A stretch of 64,000 bases of DNA from Enterococcus caccae ATCC BAA-1240 (lineage in GTDB: Bacteria; Bacillota; Bacilli; Lactobacillales; Enterococcaceae). The stretch is taken from contig NZ_KE136473.1 in assembly GCF_000407145.1 (NCBI RefSeq), forward strand, positions 497,827-561,826, given 5' to 3'. The notes beneath the pieces are model-generated. The model worked only from the letters and a program-made list of their open reading frames with translations, was not told the origin of the DNA and did not search any database. Of the stretch, positions 63,535 through 64,000 are shown piece by piece. Both the position numbers and the translations under genes were made by a program. The stretch's first letter is position 1; every line of letters starts with the position of its first letter.

Positions 63535-64000
63535 ATGAAAAAGCAGATAACCAACTGTACCGCAGTTGTATTGTGCGGTGGGAAAAGTTCACGAATGGGG
63601 TTTGATAAGTCTTTGTTGCAGGTGGACGGAGAATTTGTGCTATTAAAAACGGTGAAGCAGTTGAGAAAGCTCTTCTCAGAACTTCTGTTGATCACAAATA
63701 AACGAAGTAAATTTCCAGCCCCTTTTTCTCAAGTCGAAATACTAGAAGATCATTATCCAGAAAAAGGCCCTCTTGGTGGTTTAGTCACAGCATTAGAAAT
63801 GAGTAAAACAGAGTATGTATTTTTACTTGCATGTGATATTCCGAACTTGCCTATTGATCTGATACAAGAAATGGCCAAATTTATTGGGACGCATGATGTT
63901 GTTATTTGTAAAAAAAATCATCGTTTTGAACCTTTATTTGCTTTTTATCATCGTTCTTGTTTACCTATTTTGCAGCAGCAGCTTCAGACAAATGACTGGC
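63535..64000 (+). CDS. mobA: Molybdenum cofactor guanylyltransferase MobA, partial
   Basis: From ATG 63535 (GAGGTG 6 nt upstream) the frame gives MKKQITNCTAVVLCGGKSSR, then MGFDKSLLQV: the nucleotidyltransferase loop LCGGKSSRMGxDK of MobA. EDHYPEKGPLGGLVTALE and the metal-binding Asp of LACDIPNLP follow. It attaches GMP to molybdopterin. The gene is cut off by the window end after about 155 codons, so the C-terminus is not seen. Other molybdenum cofactor genes are expected downstream. Confidence 0.93.
   Translation, partial: MKKQITNCTAVVLCGGKSSRMGFDKSLLQVDGEFVLLKTVKQLRKLFSELLLITNKRSKFPAPFSQVEILEDHYPEKGPLGGLVTALEMSKTEYVFLLACDIPNLPIDLIQEMAKFIGTHDVVICKKNHRFEPLFAFYHRSCLPILQQQLQTNDW

Overview
The window is low-GC Gram-positive DNA that reads as an Enterococcus chromosome (genus inferred). 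The evidence is AT-rich codon use, strong AGGAGG ribosome binding sites, a cggR-gap-pgk-tpi-eno glycolytic cluster, DUF4822 and FMN-binding lipoproteins, and a WxL / DUF916-DUF3324 surface locus. No rRNA, tRNA or CRISPR array was seen.

Layout. 1-2.0 kb (minus): a beta-glucoside PTS permease (cut by the window edge) and a 6-phospho-beta-glucosidase with a cre-like site. 2.1-3.0 kb: YitT-family membrane protein. 3.4-9.2 kb: CggR repressor and glycolytic genes, with a CggR-type operator and a separate eno promoter. 9.4-12.4 kb: an AT-rich two-gene cassette, FRG-domain protein plus AIPR-family protein, lying between eno and a DUF975 gene and probably a phage-defence module. 13.6-17.9 kb: DUF4822 lipoprotein, sensor kinase, response regulator and FMN-binding lipoprotein in one apparent operon. 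18-28 kb: UvrA-like ATPase divergent from a WYL regulator, a frameshifted membrane gene, an MFS carrier and M20 amidohydrolase pair, small membrane proteins, a 35-codon peptide ORF before a nonsense-mutated HTH gene, and galE.

28-43 kb is accessory. It holds a V8-like secreted protease, a lipoprotein, a broken LXG (type VII secretion) toxin with its probable immunity gene, a complete type I restriction-modification operon (hsdM-hsdS-hsdR) followed by an Mrr-like endonuclease, a 1.3-kb gene-poor stretch with two copies of a structured RNA-like cassette, a C39-like protease gene with two in-frame stops, and a decayed Hol_Tox/Fst-like type I toxin-antitoxin locus. 43-45.8 kb: small ordinary genes. 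45.8-57.5 kb: a tyrosine integrase flanked by repeated GCCGTCAAATT sites, then a WxL surface-complex locus (regulator, DUF916 proteins, LPxTG-like protein, two WxL proteins, one of 1617 aa with four tandem repeats). 57.7-64 kb: amidase with an ABC amino-acid binding protein and permease, a second DUF975 gene, an AIM24/TIGR00266 protein and a mobA start cut by the window edge.

Two families of dispersed structured elements cross the window. One is an approximately 40-nt hairpin with a conserved loop arm GTTATGTC (about 2991, 18328, 61311, 62524). The other is an approximately 105-nt hairpin placed directly before ribosome binding sites (22410, 23752, 39364; shorter relatives at 18256 and 27971). 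The most interesting items for follow-up are the FRG-AIPR cassette, the twin RNA cassettes at 39.9-40.6 kb, and the leader-hairpin family.
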